Assembly (NCBI RefSeq): GCF_000559085.1
Contig: NZ_JALN02000001.1
Coordinates: forward strand, 3,658,001 to 3,722,000
Direction: 5' to 3'
DNA length: 64,000 nucleotides
Source of the DNA: Mycolicibacterium aromaticivorans JS19b1 = JCM 16368
Lineage (GTDB): Bacteria; Actinomycetota; Actinomycetes; Mycobacteriales; Mycobacteriaceae
Positions within the stretch are counted from its first letter, which is position 1. The number at the start of each line of letters is the position of its first letter. Positions 27,375 to 36,834 of the stretch are shown in pieces. Below the pieces are notes generated by a model. That model had not been told where the DNA came from, made no database searches, and saw only the letters and a list, made by a program, of their open reading frames with translations. The translations under genes and the position numbers were made by a program.

Positions 27375-29726
27375 ATGACCACGGAGTTCAACGGCAAGAT
27401 CGAACTGGATATCCGCGATTCCGAGGCGGACTGGGGCCCGTACGCGGCGCCGACCGCGCCCGACAACGCGCCTAACGTGCTCTACCTGGTGTGGGATGAC
27501 ATCGGCATCGCGACCTGGGACTGCTTCGGCGGGCTGGTGTCCATGCCGGCGATGTCGCGAGTCGCCGAGCGCGGTGTTCGGCTCTCGCAGTTCCACACCA
27601 CGGCACTGTGTTCTCCGACTCGGGCGTCGCTGCTGACCGGACGGAACTCCACCACCGTCGGGATGGCGACCGTGGAGGAGTTCACCGATGGTTTCCCCGG
27701 CATCAATGGCCGGATTCCCGATGACACCGCGTTGATCTCGGAGGTGTTGGCCGAGCGCGGCTACAACACGTACTGCGTGGGCAAGTGGCACCTTACGCCG
27801 ATCGAGGAGTCCAGCCTCGCGGCGACCCGCAGGCACTGGCCGTTGTCGCGCGGCTTCGAGCGGTTCTACGGCTTCATGGGCGGTGAAACCGATCAGTGGT
27901 ATCCCGAGCTGATGTACGACAGCCACCCCGTGGAGGCGCCGGCCACGCCAGAGGAGGGCTACCACCTCTCGAAGGACTTGGCGGACAAGACAATCGAGTT
28001 CATCCGCGACTCCACGATGATCGCTCCCGACAAGCCGTGGTTCACCTATCTGTGCCCGGGGGCCGGGCACGCACCGCACCACGTGTTCTCCGAATGGGCC
28101 GACCGCTACTCCGGAACGTTCGACATGGGTTACGAGCGCTACCGCGAGATCGTGCTGGAGAACCAGAAGAAGCTCGGCATCGTGCCCCCGGAGACCGAAC
28201 TGTCCGCGGTGAATCCGTACAACGACGTGACCGGACCCGACGGCCAGCCGTGGCCGGAGGGGGACACCGTGCGTCCGTGGGAATCGCTGTCCGACGAGGA
28301 GAAGCGGCTGTTCTCCCGGATGGCCGAAGTGTTCGCCGGCTTCCTGTCCTACACGGATGCCCAGATCGGCCGAATCCTGGACTATCTGGACGAATCCGGC
28401 CAACTGGACAACACGATCATCGTGGTGATCTCCGACAACGGCGCCAGCGGCGAGGGCGGGCCCAACGGGTCGGTCAACGAAGGCAAGTTCTTCAACGGAT
28501 ACATCGACACCGTCGGAGAGAGCATGCGGTTCTTCGACGAACTGGGCGGTCCCACCACCTACGGCCATTACCCGATCGGGTGGGCGATGGCGTTCAACAC
28601 GCCCTACAAGCTGTACAAGCGCTACGCATCGCATGAAGGTGGCATCGCCGACACCGCAATCATCTCCTGGCCCAACGGAATTGCCGCGCACGGTGAAGTC
28701 CGGGACAACTACGTCAACGTCAGTGACATAACGCCGACCATCTATGAGTTGCTCGGCATCGACGTTCCGGAGACCGTGAAGGGAATCGCCCAGAAGCCAC
28801 TCGACGGCGTGAGTTTCAAAGCAGCGCTGGAGGATTCGACGGCGCAGACCGGCAAGGAGACCCAGTTCTACACGATGCTGGGCACTCGGGGAATCTGGCA
28901 CAAGGGATGGTTCGCCAGCGCGGTACACCCCGCTTCGCCGTCGGGGTGGTCGCATTTCGAGGCCGACCGCTGGGAGCTGTACCACATCGAGAACGACCGC
29001 AGCCAATGCCACGACCTCGCGGCCGAACACCCCGAGAAGCTGGCCGAGTTGCAGAAACTGTGGTTCAGCGAAGCGGAAAAATACAACGGCCTGCCGCTGT
29101 CCGACCTCAACGTGGGGGAGATGCTCGGCCGCTGGCGGCCCACCCTGGCCGGTGACCGGCCGCGCTACATCTACTACCCGAACACCGCGCCGGTCGGGAT
29201 GGGCGCCTGCGTGAACATCGTCGGCCGTTCGTTCTCGGTGCTGGCCGAAGTGAACGTCAGCAGCCCCGACGTGCGCGGGGTGATGTTCAAGCAGGGGGCC
29301 GGCCACGGTGGCTACGTATTGTTCGTCGACGACGGACGCTTGCAGTTCGTCTACAACTTCTTCGGTGAAGACGAACAACGGGTGATCGCCCCGGACCCGC
29401 TCCCGCTCGGGGACCACATCCTGGGGGTGGGTTACGCCCGGACCGGCACGGTCGACGGCAGCCACACCCCGGTCGGTGACGCCACGCTCTACGTCGACGG
29501 GGCCGCGGTGGCCACGCTGGCCGGTGTGAAAGCTCACCCGTTCACCTTCGGGCTGGCCGGTGGCGGGGTCAGTGTCGGCCGAAATCTGGGCCAGGCGGTC
29601 TCGGCCGCCTACCAGGCACCTTTCAGCTTCACCGGAGGAACCATCGCGCAGGTTGTGGTCGATGTGTCGGGCGCCCCGTACGTCGACGCGGAGCGGGAGC
29701 TCGCGGCGGCCTTCGCCAGGGACTGA
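27375..29726 (+). CDS. atsA: Arylsulfatase, formylglycine-dependent
   Basis: The 783-residue type-I sulfatase would cleave aryl or other sulfate esters. The maturation motif is CSPTR at C79 (LCSPTRASLLTGR), the cysteine converted to formylglycine. Metal ligands are in VLYLVWDDIG (Asp pair), HLTP/KWH (GKWHLTP) and VVISDNGASGEGGP (Asp-Asn). An approximately 200-residue C-terminal beta-rich domain follows. The ATG at 27375 is supported by the preceding GGGGA; earlier in-frame codons are unconserved. The required activating enzyme is encoded two genes downstream (30457-31371), matching the Rv0711-Rv0712 arrangement. No signal peptide is evident. Confidence 0.94.
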   Translation: MTTEFNGKIELDIRDSEADWGPYAAPTAPDNAPNVLYLVWDDIGIATWDCFGGLVSMPAMSRVAERGVRLSQFHTTALCSPTRASLLTGRNSTTVGMATVEEFTDGFPGINGRIPDDTALISEVLAERGYNTYCVGKWHLTPIEESSLAATRRHWPLSRGFERFYGFMGGETDQWYPELMYDSHPVEAPATPEEGYHLSKDLADKTIEFIRDSTMIAPDKPWFTYLCPGAGHAPHHVFSEWADRYSGTFDMGYERYREIVLENQKKLGIVPPETELSAVNPYNDVTGPDGQPWPEGDTVRPWESLSDEEKRLFSRMAEVFAGFLSYTDAQIGRILDYLDESGQLDNTIIVVISDNGASGEGGPNGSVNEGKFFNGYIDTVGESMRFFDELGGPTTYGHYPIGWAMAFNTPYKLYKRYASHEGGIADTAIISWPNGIAAHGEVRDNYVNVSDITPTIYELLGIDVPETVKGIAQKPLDGVSFKAALEDSTAQTGKETQFYTMLGTRGIWHKGWFASAVHPASPSGWSHFEADRWELYHIENDRSQCHDLAAEHPEKLAELQKLWFSEAEKYNGLPLSDLNVGEMLGRWRPTLAGDRPRYIYYPNTAPVGMGACVNIVGRSFSVLAEVNVSSPDVRGVMFKQGAGHGGYVLFVDDGRLQFVYNFFGEDEQRVIAPDPLPLGDHILGVGYARTGTVDGSHTPVGDATLYVDGAAVATLAGVKAHPFTFGLAGGGVSVGRNLGQAVSAAYQAPFSFTGGTIAQVVVDVSGAPYVDAERELAAAFARD

Positions 29727-29747
29727 GCGCCGCGTCATACTGGAGCT

Positions 29748-30452
29748 GTGACTCGGCTGGTATGTGCCGCTGCGGCGGTGATGGTACTGGCCGTCCCAGG
29801 CGTTGCCGCCTGCACGCGAAACAGCGACGGGATCCCGGTCCGTGCCGAGGCGTCCACCTCCGCCGGCAGCGTCGCACCCACGTCGGCGTTGCCGGCGACC
29901 GGGGAGACCGACGAGCCCGAGTCGTCACAACCCGGCGTGCTGGAGACCACCAAGGTGCCGGTCCCGCCGAACGCGGTCGTGTGCAGGCAGGACCAGCAGG
30001 GGCAGACGGCGGTGGCCGCCGTCGCCGACCCGGCCGCGCCCAAGATCACCATCCGGGTGCCGGCCGGATGGTCGGTGACCCGGGGCGCCGGCGACGTCGG
30101 TGCGTCGCTGTCCGGGCCGGACGACATGGTCGCCAAGGTGACCATCGCGGCCACCCCGCTGGAGGCGGCCGCCGCCTTCACCCGGTACGGCGACGACCTG
30201 ATGGCCAAATACCCGATCAGCACGCTGAGCCTGCTCCCCGGCGACTTCTGCGGATTCAGCGGACAGAAACTGATCGGCACCTGGGCCCAGGATCCTGACG
30301 AGTCGTTGGAGTACCACGACCGCATCGCCCACATCTGGACCAATACCGGCAACTACCTGGTCGCCGTGCACGTGGAGGCGCCGTCGGGAGCGCCCGGTTT
30401 CGACGAGGCCGCCTCGGTGCTGACCGACAAGTTCAGCATCGTCATACCCTGA
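29748..30452 (+). CDS. Putative lipoprotein of unknown function
   Basis: The 234-residue product has an N-terminal hydrophobic segment (LVCAAAAVMVLAVPGVAAC) ending in a lipobox-like VAAC, so it is probably a lipoprotein with Cys22. A Ser/Thr/Glu-rich linker follows (about 25-70). A globular domain, with ITIRVPAGWSV and FDEAASVLTDKFSIVIP, resembles the LpqN/LpqT-type surface fold. Start is GTG at 29748 with TGGAG upstream. It lies between the sulfatase and FGE genes with 4-bp and 21-bp gaps, so the three are probably co-transcribed. Its role in sulfate-ester use is not known. Confidence 0.75.
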   Translation: MTRLVCAAAAVMVLAVPGVAACTRNSDGIPVRAEASTSAGSVAPTSALPATGETDEPESSQPGVLETTKVPVPPNAVVCRQDQQGQTAVAAVADPAAPKITIRVPAGWSVTRGAGDVGASLSGPDDMVAKVTIAATPLEAAAAFTRYGDDLMAKYPISTLSLLPGDFCGFSGQKLIGTWAQDPDESLEYHDRIAHIWTNTGNYLVAVHVEAPSGAPGFDEAASVLTDKFSIVIP

Positions 30453-30456
30453 AGCC

Positions 30457-31371
30457 ATGCTCACCGAGCTCGTCGAGGTGCCCGGCGGGGCGTTCCGGAT
30501 GGGGTCGACGAGCTTTTATCCCGAAGAGGCGCCGATCCACACGGTCACCGTGGACGCCTTCGGCATCGAGCGGCACCCCGTCACCAACGCGCAGTTCGCC
30601 GAGTTCGTCGCTGCCACCGGGCATGTCACCGTGGCCGAGAAGGCACTCGACCCGGCGCTGTATCCCGGTGTGCCGCAAGCGGATCTGCAACCCGGCGCAC
30701 TGGTCTTCCGGTCCACGGCGGGCCCGGTGGATCTGCGGGACTGGCGGCAGTGGTGGGACTGGGCGCCCGGGGCGAACTGGCGCGCACCGTTCGGGCCCGG
30801 CAGCGACATCGCCGACAAGGCCGACCATCCCGTCGTGCAGGTGGCCTACTCCGACGCGGCCGCGTACGCGCGGTGGGCCGGCCGGCGGCTGCCGACAGAG
30901 GCGCAATGGGAGTACGCCGCGCGGGCCGGCAGCACCACGGACTACGCCTGGGGTGCCGAGCCGACGGTCGACGGTTCGTTGATGGCCAACACCTGGCAGG
31001 GGCGGTTCCCGTACCGCAACGACGGGGCGCTGGGGTGGGCGGGAACCTCGCCGGTGGGCACTTTCCCGCCGAACGGATTCGGACTGGTCGACATGATCGG
31101 CAACGTCTGGGAATGGACGACAACGCGGTTCTCGGCCCACCACGTGCTGAACCAAAAGAACGGTTGCTGCCCGCCGCCGACCGAGCCCGACCCCGCCGTC
31201 AGCCAGGCCCTCAAAGGCGGCTCGCATCTGTGCGCCCCGGAGTACTGCCACCGGTTCCGCCCAGCCGCGCGCTCACCACAGTCGCAGGACACCTCGACCA
31301 CGCACATTGGCTTCCGCTGCGTGGTGAACTGCGACGATTTGGAGCTTTTTCGCTCGTCACCTAGCATGTAG
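30457..31371 (+). CDS. Formylglycine-generating enzyme (sulfatase-modifying factor)
   Basis: The 304-residue FGE oxidises the cysteine in the sulfatase CxPxR motif to formylglycine using oxygen and copper. The family N-terminus is LVEVPGGAFRMGSTSF. VEWTTT-like segments (NVWEWTTTRFS) mark the core fold. The active-site cysteines are C259 and C264 in GGSHLCAPEYCHRFRP, followed by RSPQSQDTSTTHIGFRC; this matches the paired catalytic cysteines of characterised actinobacterial FGE. The partner sulfatase lies just upstream. The -35 of the spc operon promoter is inside the last codons of this gene. Confidence 0.95.
   Translation: MLTELVEVPGGAFRMGSTSFYPEEAPIHTVTVDAFGIERHPVTNAQFAEFVAATGHVTVAEKALDPALYPGVPQADLQPGALVFRSTAGPVDLRDWRQWWDWAPGANWRAPFGPGSDIADKADHPVVQVAYSDAAAYARWAGRRLPTEAQWEYAARAGSTTDYAWGAEPTVDGSLMANTWQGRFPYRNDGALGWAGTSPVGTFPPNGFGLVDMIGNVWEWTTTRFSAHHVLNQKNGCCPPPTEPDPAVSQALKGGSHLCAPEYCHRFRPAARSPQSQDTSTTHIGFRCVVNCDDLELFRSSPSM
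31339..31367 (+). promoter_or_regulatory. spc operon promoter embedded in the FGE 3' end
   Basis: TTGGAG (31339-31344), a 17-bp spacer and TAGCAT (31362-31367) make a clear housekeeping-type promoter. The FGE stop codon is at 31369-31371, so the promoter lies within the end of that coding sequence. The predicted start near 31374 gives a 138-nt leader to rplN, containing a GGCCG...CGGCC hairpin near 31392-31408. Confidence 0.7.
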
Positions 31372-31511
31372 GGGTTGCCTAGGGCAGACCTCGGCCGGCG
31401 TTTGTCGGCCCTGCGTGCTCTTGGGTGACAAAGACCGCGCACGACAGGCTTCATTCTGGATTGCCTTTAGGGATTTTGTCGTGCACACAGTTACCAGATC
31501 GAGGAGATCTA

Positions 31512-31880
31512 GTGATTCAGCAGGAATCGCGGCTCAAGGTCGCCGACAACACGGGCGCCAAGGAGATCTTGTGCATCCGTGTTCTGGGTGGCTCGTCGCG
31601 GCGCTACGCCGGCATCGGCGACGTCATCGTGGCGACCGTCAAGGACGCCATCCCCGGTGGCAACGTCAAGCGCGGTGACGTGGTCAAGGCCGTCGTGGTG
31701 CGCACCGTGAAGGAACGTCGCCGCGCCGACGGCAGCTACATCAAGTTCGACGAGAACGCCGCCGTCATCATCAAGAACGACAACGACCCGCGAGGCACCC
31801 GCATCTTCGGACCGGTCGGTCGTGAACTGCGCGAGAAGAAGTTCATGAAGATCGTCTCGCTGGCCCCGGAGGTTTTGTAA
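31512..31880 (+). CDS. rplN: 50S ribosomal protein L14
   Basis: The 122-residue L14 ([40 protein letters not shown]) has the expected length from the GTG at 31512, which follows GAGGAGATCTA. Longer upstream frame is not conserved. First gene of the spc operon. Confidence 0.98.
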
Positions 31881-32198
31881 ATGAAGGTCCACAAGGGCGA
31901 CACCGTCCTCGTCATCGCCGGGAAGGACAAGGGCGCCAAGGGCAAGGTCCTGCAGGCCTACCCGACCCGTAACCGCGTCCTCGTCGAGGGCGTCAACCGG
32001 ATCAAGAAGCACACCGCGCAGTCGGCCAACGAGCGTGGCGCATCCTCGGGCGGCATCGTCACCCAGGAAGCTCCGATCCACGTCTCGAACGTGATGGTGG
32101 TCGACTCCGACGGCAACCCGACCCGCGTCGGCGTCCGCCGCGATGAGGAGACCGGCAAGAACGTCCGCATCGCCAAGAGCAACGGCAAGGACCTCTGA
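31881..32198 (+). CDS. rplX: 50S ribosomal protein L24
   Basis: The 105-residue L24 with its N-terminal KOW motif ([20 protein letters not shown]) and [15 protein letters not shown] immediately follows the rplN stop. It is an assembly initiator for the 50S subunit. Confidence 0.98.
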   Translation: MKVHKGDTVLVIAGKDKGAKGKVLQAYPTRNRVLVEGVNRIKKHTAQSANERGASSGGIVTQEAPIHVSNVMVVDSDGNPTRVGVRRDEETGKNVRIAKSNGKDL

Positions 32199-32203
32199 GA
32201 GAT

Positions 32204-32767
32204 ATGACTACCGCAGAAAAAGTTCAGCCCCGGCTGAAGGCGCGCTACCGCGAAGAAATCAAGGACGCGCTCAACAACGAGTTCAACTACGCCAACGTCA
32301 TGCAGATCCCGGGCGTGGTCAAGGTCGTCGTGAACATGGGTGTCGGTGACGCCGCCCGCGACGCCAAGCTGATCAACGGCGCGGTCAACGACCTGGCGCT
32401 GATCACCGGCCAGAAGCCGGAGATCCGCAAGGCCCGCAAGTCGATCGCACAGTTCAAGCTGCGCGAAGGCATGCCGATCGGTGCGCGGGTGACCCTGCGC
32501 GGCGACCGGATGTGGGAGTTCCTCGACCGGCTGGTGTCGATCGCGCTGCCGCGTATCCGCGACTTCCGCGGCCTGAGCCCCAAGCAGTTCGACGGCCACG
32601 GCAACTACACCTTCGGACTCGCTGAGCAGTCGGTGTTCCACGAGATCGACGTCGATTCGATCGACCGTCCGCGCGGCATGGACATCACCGTCGTCACCTC
32701 GGCGACCAACGACGACGAAGGTCGGGCGCTGCTGCGCGCGCTGGGCTTCCCCTTCAAGGAGAACTGA
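32204..32767 (+). CDS. rplE: 50S ribosomal protein L5
   Basis: The 187-residue L5 contains [41 protein letters not shown] and [19 protein letters not shown]. It binds 5S rRNA and contacts the P-site tRNA. Standard length. Confidence 0.98.
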   Translation: MTTAEKVQPRLKARYREEIKDALNNEFNYANVMQIPGVVKVVVNMGVGDAARDAKLINGAVNDLALITGQKPEIRKARKSIAQFKLREGMPIGARVTLRGDRMWEFLDRLVSIALPRIRDFRGLSPKQFDGHGNYTFGLAEQSVFHEIDVDSIDRPRGMDITVVTSATNDDEGRALLRALGFPFKEN

Positions 32768-32771
32768 GCAG

Positions 32772-32957
32772 ATGGCAAAGAAGGCACTGGTCAACAAGGC
32801 CAATAAGAAGCCGAAGTTCGCCGTGCGGGCCTACACCCGCTGCAACAGGTGCGGCCGGCCGCACGCCGTGTTCCGCAAGTTCGGCCTGTGCCGAATCTGC
32901 CTGCGCGAGATGGCCCATGCCGGCGAACTGCCCGGTGTGCAGAAGTCCAGCTGGTAA
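32772..32957 (+). CDS. rpsZ: 30S ribosomal protein S14, zinc-binding (type Z)
   Basis: The 61-residue S14 carries the zinc-binding pairs CNRCGRP and CRICLRE (two CxxC), marking the C-plus form. Many mycobacteria have an alternative cysteine-free S14 elsewhere that substitutes under zinc starvation; it is not in this window. Encoded between L5 and S8 as usual. Confidence 0.97.
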   Translation: MAKKALVNKANKKPKFAVRAYTRCNRCGRPHAVFRKFGLCRICLREMAHAGELPGVQKSSW

Positions 32958-33045
32958 CAGACCCCTACAGAACAGGTGCGCAGCAGGCCCCCGAGGGAAT
33001 CGACCCGAGTGGGAACCGTTGCGAGGAAGGTAGACAGGCCCAGTC

Positions 33046-33444
33046 ATGACTATGACGGACCCGATCGCAGACTTTTTGACGCGTCTGCGTAACGCCAATT
33101 CGGCGTATCACGACGAAGTGACCCTGCCGCACTCGAAGATCAAGGCGAACATCGCCGAGATCCTCAAGAGCGAGGGTTACATCACCGATTTCCGCACCGA
33201 GGATGCTCGGGTCGGCAAGTCGCTTGTTGTCCAGCTCAAGTACGGCCCCAACCGCGAGCGCAGCCTCGCCGGTCTGCGCCGGGTGTCCAAGCCCGGTCTG
33301 CGGGTGTACGCGAAATCCACCAATCTGCCGCGGGTTCTCGGTGGGCTGGGCGTGGCGATCATCTCCACGTCCTCCGGCCTGCTGACCGACCGCCAGGCGT
33401 CCCGACAGGGCGTGGGCGGCGAAGTCCTCGCTTACGTCTGGTAG
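33046..33444 (+). CDS. rpsH: 30S ribosomal protein S8
   Basis: The 132-residue S8 ([60 protein letters not shown]) has standard length. An 88-bp gap precedes it, with GAGGAAGGTAGA as ribosome site. In enterobacteria S8 autoregulates spc; that is not testable here. Confidence 0.98.
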   Translation: MTMTDPIADFLTRLRNANSAYHDEVTLPHSKIKANIAEILKSEGYITDFRTEDARVGKSLVVQLKYGPNRERSLAGLRRVSKPGLRVYAKSTNLPRVLGGLGVAIISTSSGLLTDRQASRQGVGGEVLAYVW

Positions 33445-33465
33445 CGGGATAGGAGAAGCAGAACT

Positions 33466-34005
33466 ATGTCGCGTATTGGTAAGCAGCCGGTGGTCATTCC
33501 CGCCGGAGTTGATGTGACGATCGACGGTCAGAATCTGTCGGTCAAGGGCCCGAAGGGCACGCTGGAGCTGTCGATCGCCGAGCCGATCACCGTGTCGCGC
33601 AGCGACGACGGCGCAATCGTGGTGAGCCGGCCGGACGACGAGCGGCGCAGCCGTTCGCTACACGGGCTGTCGCGCACGCTGGTGTCCAACCTGGTGACCG
33701 GTGTGACCCAGGGTTACACCACGAAGATGGAGATCTTCGGCGTCGGTTACCGCGTCCAGCTCAAGGGCAGCAACCTCGAGTTCGCGCTCGGGTACAGCCA
33801 TCCCGTGGTCATCGAGGCCCCGGAGGGCATCACCTTCGCGGTGGAGACGCCCACCAAGTTCTCGATCACAGGTATCGACAAGCAGAAGGTCGGCCAGATC
33901 TCGGCGAACATCCGTCGGCTGCGCCGCCCGGACCCGTACAAGGGCAAGGGCGTGCGGTACGAGGGTGAGCAGATCCGCCGCAAGGTCGGAAAGACAGGTA
34001 AGTAA
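33466..34005 (+). CDS. rplF: 50S ribosomal protein L6
   Basis: The 179-residue L6 begins [20 protein letters not shown] and ends with the typical [27 protein letters not shown] (in part) near the sarcin-ricin loop binding region. Full length. Confidence 0.98.
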   Translation: MSRIGKQPVVIPAGVDVTIDGQNLSVKGPKGTLELSIAEPITVSRSDDGAIVVSRPDDERRSRSLHGLSRTLVSNLVTGVTQGYTTKMEIFGVGYRVQLKGSNLEFALGYSHPVVIEAPEGITFAVETPTKFSITGIDKQKVGQISANIRRLRRPDPYKGKGVRYEGEQIRRKVGKTGK

Positions 34006-34008
34006 GCC

Positions 34009-34416
34009 ATGGCTCAAGCACAGAAGGCAGCCAACGATCGGACGCCGGTCGGCACGAGTGTCTCGGCCGCGCGCCGGGTTTCGCGCCTGCGTCGGCACAA
34101 CCGGCTGCGCAAGAAGGTCGTCGGCACCGCCGAGCGGCCGCGTCTCGTGGTCAACCGCTCCTCGCGGCACATCCACGTGCAACTCGTCAACGACGCCGAG
34201 GGTGTCACGGTCGCCGCAGCGTCGTCGATCGAGGCCGATGTCCGCGCCGTCGAGGGTGACAAGAAGGCCCACAGCGTGCGGGTCGGTCAGCTGATCGCCG
34301 AGCGCGCCAAGGCTGCAGGCGTCGAGGCCGTGGTGTTCGACCGCGGCGGCAACACCTACGGCGGTCGCATCGCGGCGCTGGCCGACGCGGCTCGCGAGAA
34401 CGGACTCAAATTCTAA
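34009..34416 (+). CDS. rplR: 50S ribosomal protein L18
   Basis: The 135-residue L18 has [20 protein letters not shown], the 5S rRNA-binding region, and [20 protein letters not shown] at the C-terminus. A short N-terminal extension precedes the core. The start is 3 bp after the rplF stop. Confidence 0.98.
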   Translation: MAQAQKAANDRTPVGTSVSAARRVSRLRRHNRLRKKVVGTAERPRLVVNRSSRHIHVQLVNDAEGVTVAAASSIEADVRAVEGDKKAHSVRVGQLIAERAKAAGVEAVVFDRGGNTYGGRIAALADAARENGLKF

Positions 34417-34438
34417 TGACGAACAACGGAAGGACCGC

Positions 34439-35155
34439 ATGATGGCGGAGCAGACCGCAGCCGGCAGCGCGCCGGATACCGGCGCCCCCTCAGCCGGCAC
34501 CCGTACCGACGTACAGCGCGGCGGACGTGACGACCGTGGTGGCCGTGGCCGTCGCGATGATCGTGGCGACCGCGGTGGACGTGGGGGCCGCGACGGCGGC
34601 GAGAAGAGCAACTACCTCGAGCGCGTCGTCACCATCAACCGGGTTTCCAAGGTGGTCAAGGGTGGTCGGCGCTTCAGCTTCACCGCCCTGGTCATCGTCG
34701 GTGACGGCAACGGTCTGGTCGGTGTCGGCTACGGCAAGGCCAAGGAGGTGCCCGCCGCGATCGCCAAGGGTGTCGAGGAAGCTCGCAAGAACTTCTTCCG
34801 CGTCCCGCTGATCGGTGGCACCGTAACCCATCCCGTCCAGGGCGAAGCTGCGGCCGGTGTCGTGATGCTGCGTCCGGCCAGCCCCGGTACCGGTGTCATC
34901 GCCGGTGGCGCGTGCCGTGCCGTGCTGGAATGCGCTGGCGTGCACGACGTTCTGGCCAAGTCGCTGGGCAGTGACAATGCGATCAACGTGGTGCATGCCA
35001 CCGTTGCCGCGCTCAAGCTGCTGCAGCGTCCTGAAGAGGTGGCCGCTCGTCGCGGGCTGCCGATCGAAGACGTCGCGCCGGCAGGCATGCTGCGCGCGCG
35101 TCGGGAGAGCGAAGCGCTGGCTGCCGCAGCAGCGCGTGGTGAAGGAAGCGCATAA
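34439..35155 (+). CDS. rpsE: 30S ribosomal protein S5 with Arg/Gly/Asp-rich N-terminal extension
   Basis: The 238-residue S5 has its conserved core from about residue 60 ([39 protein letters not shown]). The first 55 or so residues are a low-complexity tract rich in Asp, Arg and Gly ([18 protein letters not shown]), seen in mycobacterial S5. Tandem ATG codons at 34439 and 34442 both could start it. Confidence 0.97.
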   Translation: MMAEQTAAGSAPDTGAPSAGTRTDVQRGGRDDRGGRGRRDDRGDRGGRGGRDGGEKSNYLERVVTINRVSKVVKGGRRFSFTALVIVGDGNGLVGVGYGKAKEVPAAIAKGVEEARKNFFRVPLIGGTVTHPVQGEAAAGVVMLRPASPGTGVIAGGACRAVLECAGVHDVLAKSLGSDNAINVVHATVAALKLLQRPEEVAARRGLPIEDVAPAGMLRARRESEALAAAAARGEGSA

Positions 35156-35157
35156 CC

Positions 35158-35352
35158 ATGGCAGAGCTGAAGATCACCCAGGTGCGCGGCATCATCGGTG
35201 CCCGCTGGAAGCAGCGTGAAAGCCTGCGGACCCTGGGTCTGAGGAAGATTCGCCAGACGGTGGTTCGCGAGGACAACCCGCAGACGCGTGGCCTGATCAA
35301 GGCTGTGCACCACCTCGTTGAAGTAGAAGAAGTGGTTGAGGCTAAAGCATGA
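35158..35352 (+). CDS. rpmD: 50S ribosomal protein L30
   Basis: The 64-residue L30 ([40 protein letters not shown]) has standard length. The stop overlaps the rplO start (ATGA at 35349-35352). Confidence 0.98.
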   Translation: MAELKITQVRGIIGARWKQRESLRTLGLRKIRQTVVREDNPQTRGLIKAVHHLVEVEEVVEAKA

Positions 35353-35792
35353 GCGTCATCAAACTGCACGACCTGAAGCCGGCTCCCGGCTCCAAGACCG
35401 CGAAGACTCGCGTCGGTCGCGGTGAGGGCTCCAAGGGTAAGACGGCCGGTCGTGGCACCAAGGGCACCAAGGCCCGCAAGAACGTGCCGGTGACCTTCGA
35501 GGGCGGGCAGATGCCGATCCACATGCGGCTGCCCAAGCTCAAGGGTTTCCGTAACCGGTTCCGCACCGAGTACGCCGTCGTCAACCTGGGCGACCTGAAC
35601 AAGGCCTTCCCGGAGGGCGGCACCGTCGGTGTCGACGACCTGGTGGCCAAGGGCCTCGTTCGCAAGAACGTGCTCGTCAAGGTCCTCGGCGACGGCAAGC
35701 TGACCGCCAAGGTCGACATCACCGCGCACAAGTTCAGTGGCAGCGCGCGTGAGGCCATCACCGCTGCAGGCGGTTCGGTCACCGAGCTCTGA
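35349..35792 (+). CDS. rplO: 50S ribosomal protein L15
   Basis: The 147-residue L15 contains [38 protein letters not shown] and the C-terminal [12 protein letters not shown]. It is the last gene of this spc operon; secY is not adjacent but lies 8.5 kb away, with sppA and other genes in between. Confidence 0.98.
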   Translation: MSVIKLHDLKPAPGSKTAKTRVGRGEGSKGKTAGRGTKGTKARKNVPVTFEGGQMPIHMRLPKLKGFRNRFRTEYAVVNLGDLNKAFPEGGTVGVDDLVAKGLVRKNVLVKVLGDGKLTAKVDITAHKFSGSAREAITAAGGSVTEL

Positions 35793-35809
35793 CCTAGATC
35801 CACGAAGAA

Positions 35810-35842
35810 GCCCCCGCCGCGCATTGCGTGTCGGGGGCCTTT
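35810..35842 (+). terminator. Intrinsic terminator of the spc operon
   Basis: GCCCCCG ... TCGGGGGC with an internal G+C-rich loop is followed by CTTTTC. It is nearly the same hairpin as at 27269. A run of A residues on the other side (GAAGAAG) could let it also stop the convergent oxidoreductase transcript. Confidence 0.78.
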
Positions 35843-35849
35843 TCGTTGC

Positions 35850-36776
35850 TCAGCTCAGCTGCGGAATGACTTCGGCGGCAAGGCGTTCCATCTGCTCGCG
35901 ATCCTCGGCCAGACTCGCGCCGACCGGGTGCAGCACTAGTGTCTGCGCGCCGGCGTTGATGACCTCGCGCAGACCGCGCACGACATCCGACGGCGTGCCG
36001 GATACCGGAACCGCGTCGACGCCGGGCATCGAGCCGTAGATCCGGTGCAGGCCGGCCAGTACTCGCTCGCGAGCCCGGGCCGCGTCGTCGTCGACGATCA
36101 GGTAGACCCGCTTGCCGATCCGGAATGCGCTCGGATCCTTGTGCTGCTCGGCCAATTCGGTGCGCACGGTCTGCACGGCGGTCGCGAAGTTCGCCGTCGT
36201 CGAGGATCCCGCGCCCATGAACGCGTCACCGTGGCGCACCGCGCGGGCGATCGCGCGAGGGGCGTTGGCGCCGAACCAGATCGGCGGGTGTGGCCGCTGC
36301 ACGGGCTTGGGCGCGATCGGCAGATCGTCGACGTCGCGGAACCGGCCGTGAAACGTCACCCGCGGGGCGTCGGACCACGCTGCTTTCATCAACTGCAGGC
36401 CTTCGGTGAAGCTGCTGATGAACGTGGTCGGCTCGACGCCGAACGCCTCAAATTTCCGCCGGCCACCGCCGGGCGCCACGCCGAGTTCCAGGCGGCCATG
36501 GCTGAGCCGGTCCACGGCGGTCACCGTCGAGGCCAGCTGCAGCGGGTCGTGCAGGGAGGTGATCAGCACGGCGACCCCCAGTCGCAGGGTGGTGGTGCAC
36601 GCCGCGGCCCAGGCCAACAGCTCCATCGGTGCGATCATCGGCGACGGGCCGATGATCTGCTCGATGGTCCAGCCGCCCTCGAAGCCGAGTTCCTCGGCAC
36701 GGGTCAGATAGCTCCGCAGCCCCTCGCCGTCGAAGCCGTCGGCGTCAAACTGCGGTATCGAGATCGAGTACCTCAC
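35850..36776 (-). CDS. LLM-class flavin-dependent (probably F420) oxidoreductase
   Basis: This 308-residue luciferase-like monooxygenase-family protein starts RYSISIPQFDADGFDGEGLR and shows AEELGFEGGWTIEQI, LRLGVAVLITSLHDPLQLAS, the family core RLSHGRLELGVAPGGGRRKFEAFG (in part) and HPPIWFGANAPRAIARAVRHGD. The C-terminus is LHPVGASLAEDREQMERLA. Many mycobacterial members use F420 and not FMN, which is inference here. The GTG at 36776 gives the conserved N-terminus; the longer open frame reaches into the divergent sppA gene. Substrate unknown. Confidence 0.86.
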   Translation of the reverse strand: MRYSISIPQFDADGFDGEGLRSYLTRAEELGFEGGWTIEQIIGPSPMIAPMELLAWAAACTTTLRLGVAVLITSLHDPLQLASTVTAVDRLSHGRLELGVAPGGGRRKFEAFGVEPTTFISSFTEGLQLMKAAWSDAPRVTFHGRFRDVDDLPIAPKPVQRPHPPIWFGANAPRAIARAVRHGDAFMGAGSSTTANFATAVQTVRTELAEQHKDPSAFRIGKRVYLIVDDDAARARERVLAGLHRIYGSMPGVDAVPVSGTPSDVVRGLREVINAGAQTLVLHPVGASLAEDREQMERLAAEVIPQLS

Positions 36777-36834
36777 CACTCCACCGTACGAGCGCGCGGA
36801 GGGCACCGGCGCCGGCCTGGGTAATGTCGACTGT

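Noticed and set aside
26883..29738. A very long open frame (951 codons) on the minus strand opposite the sulfatase and rpmC-rpsQ
   Set aside because: High-GC codon bias leaves the antisense frame open. The translation is low-complexity His/Arg/Gly/Val-rich with no family motifs, while the plus-strand genes there are unambiguous.
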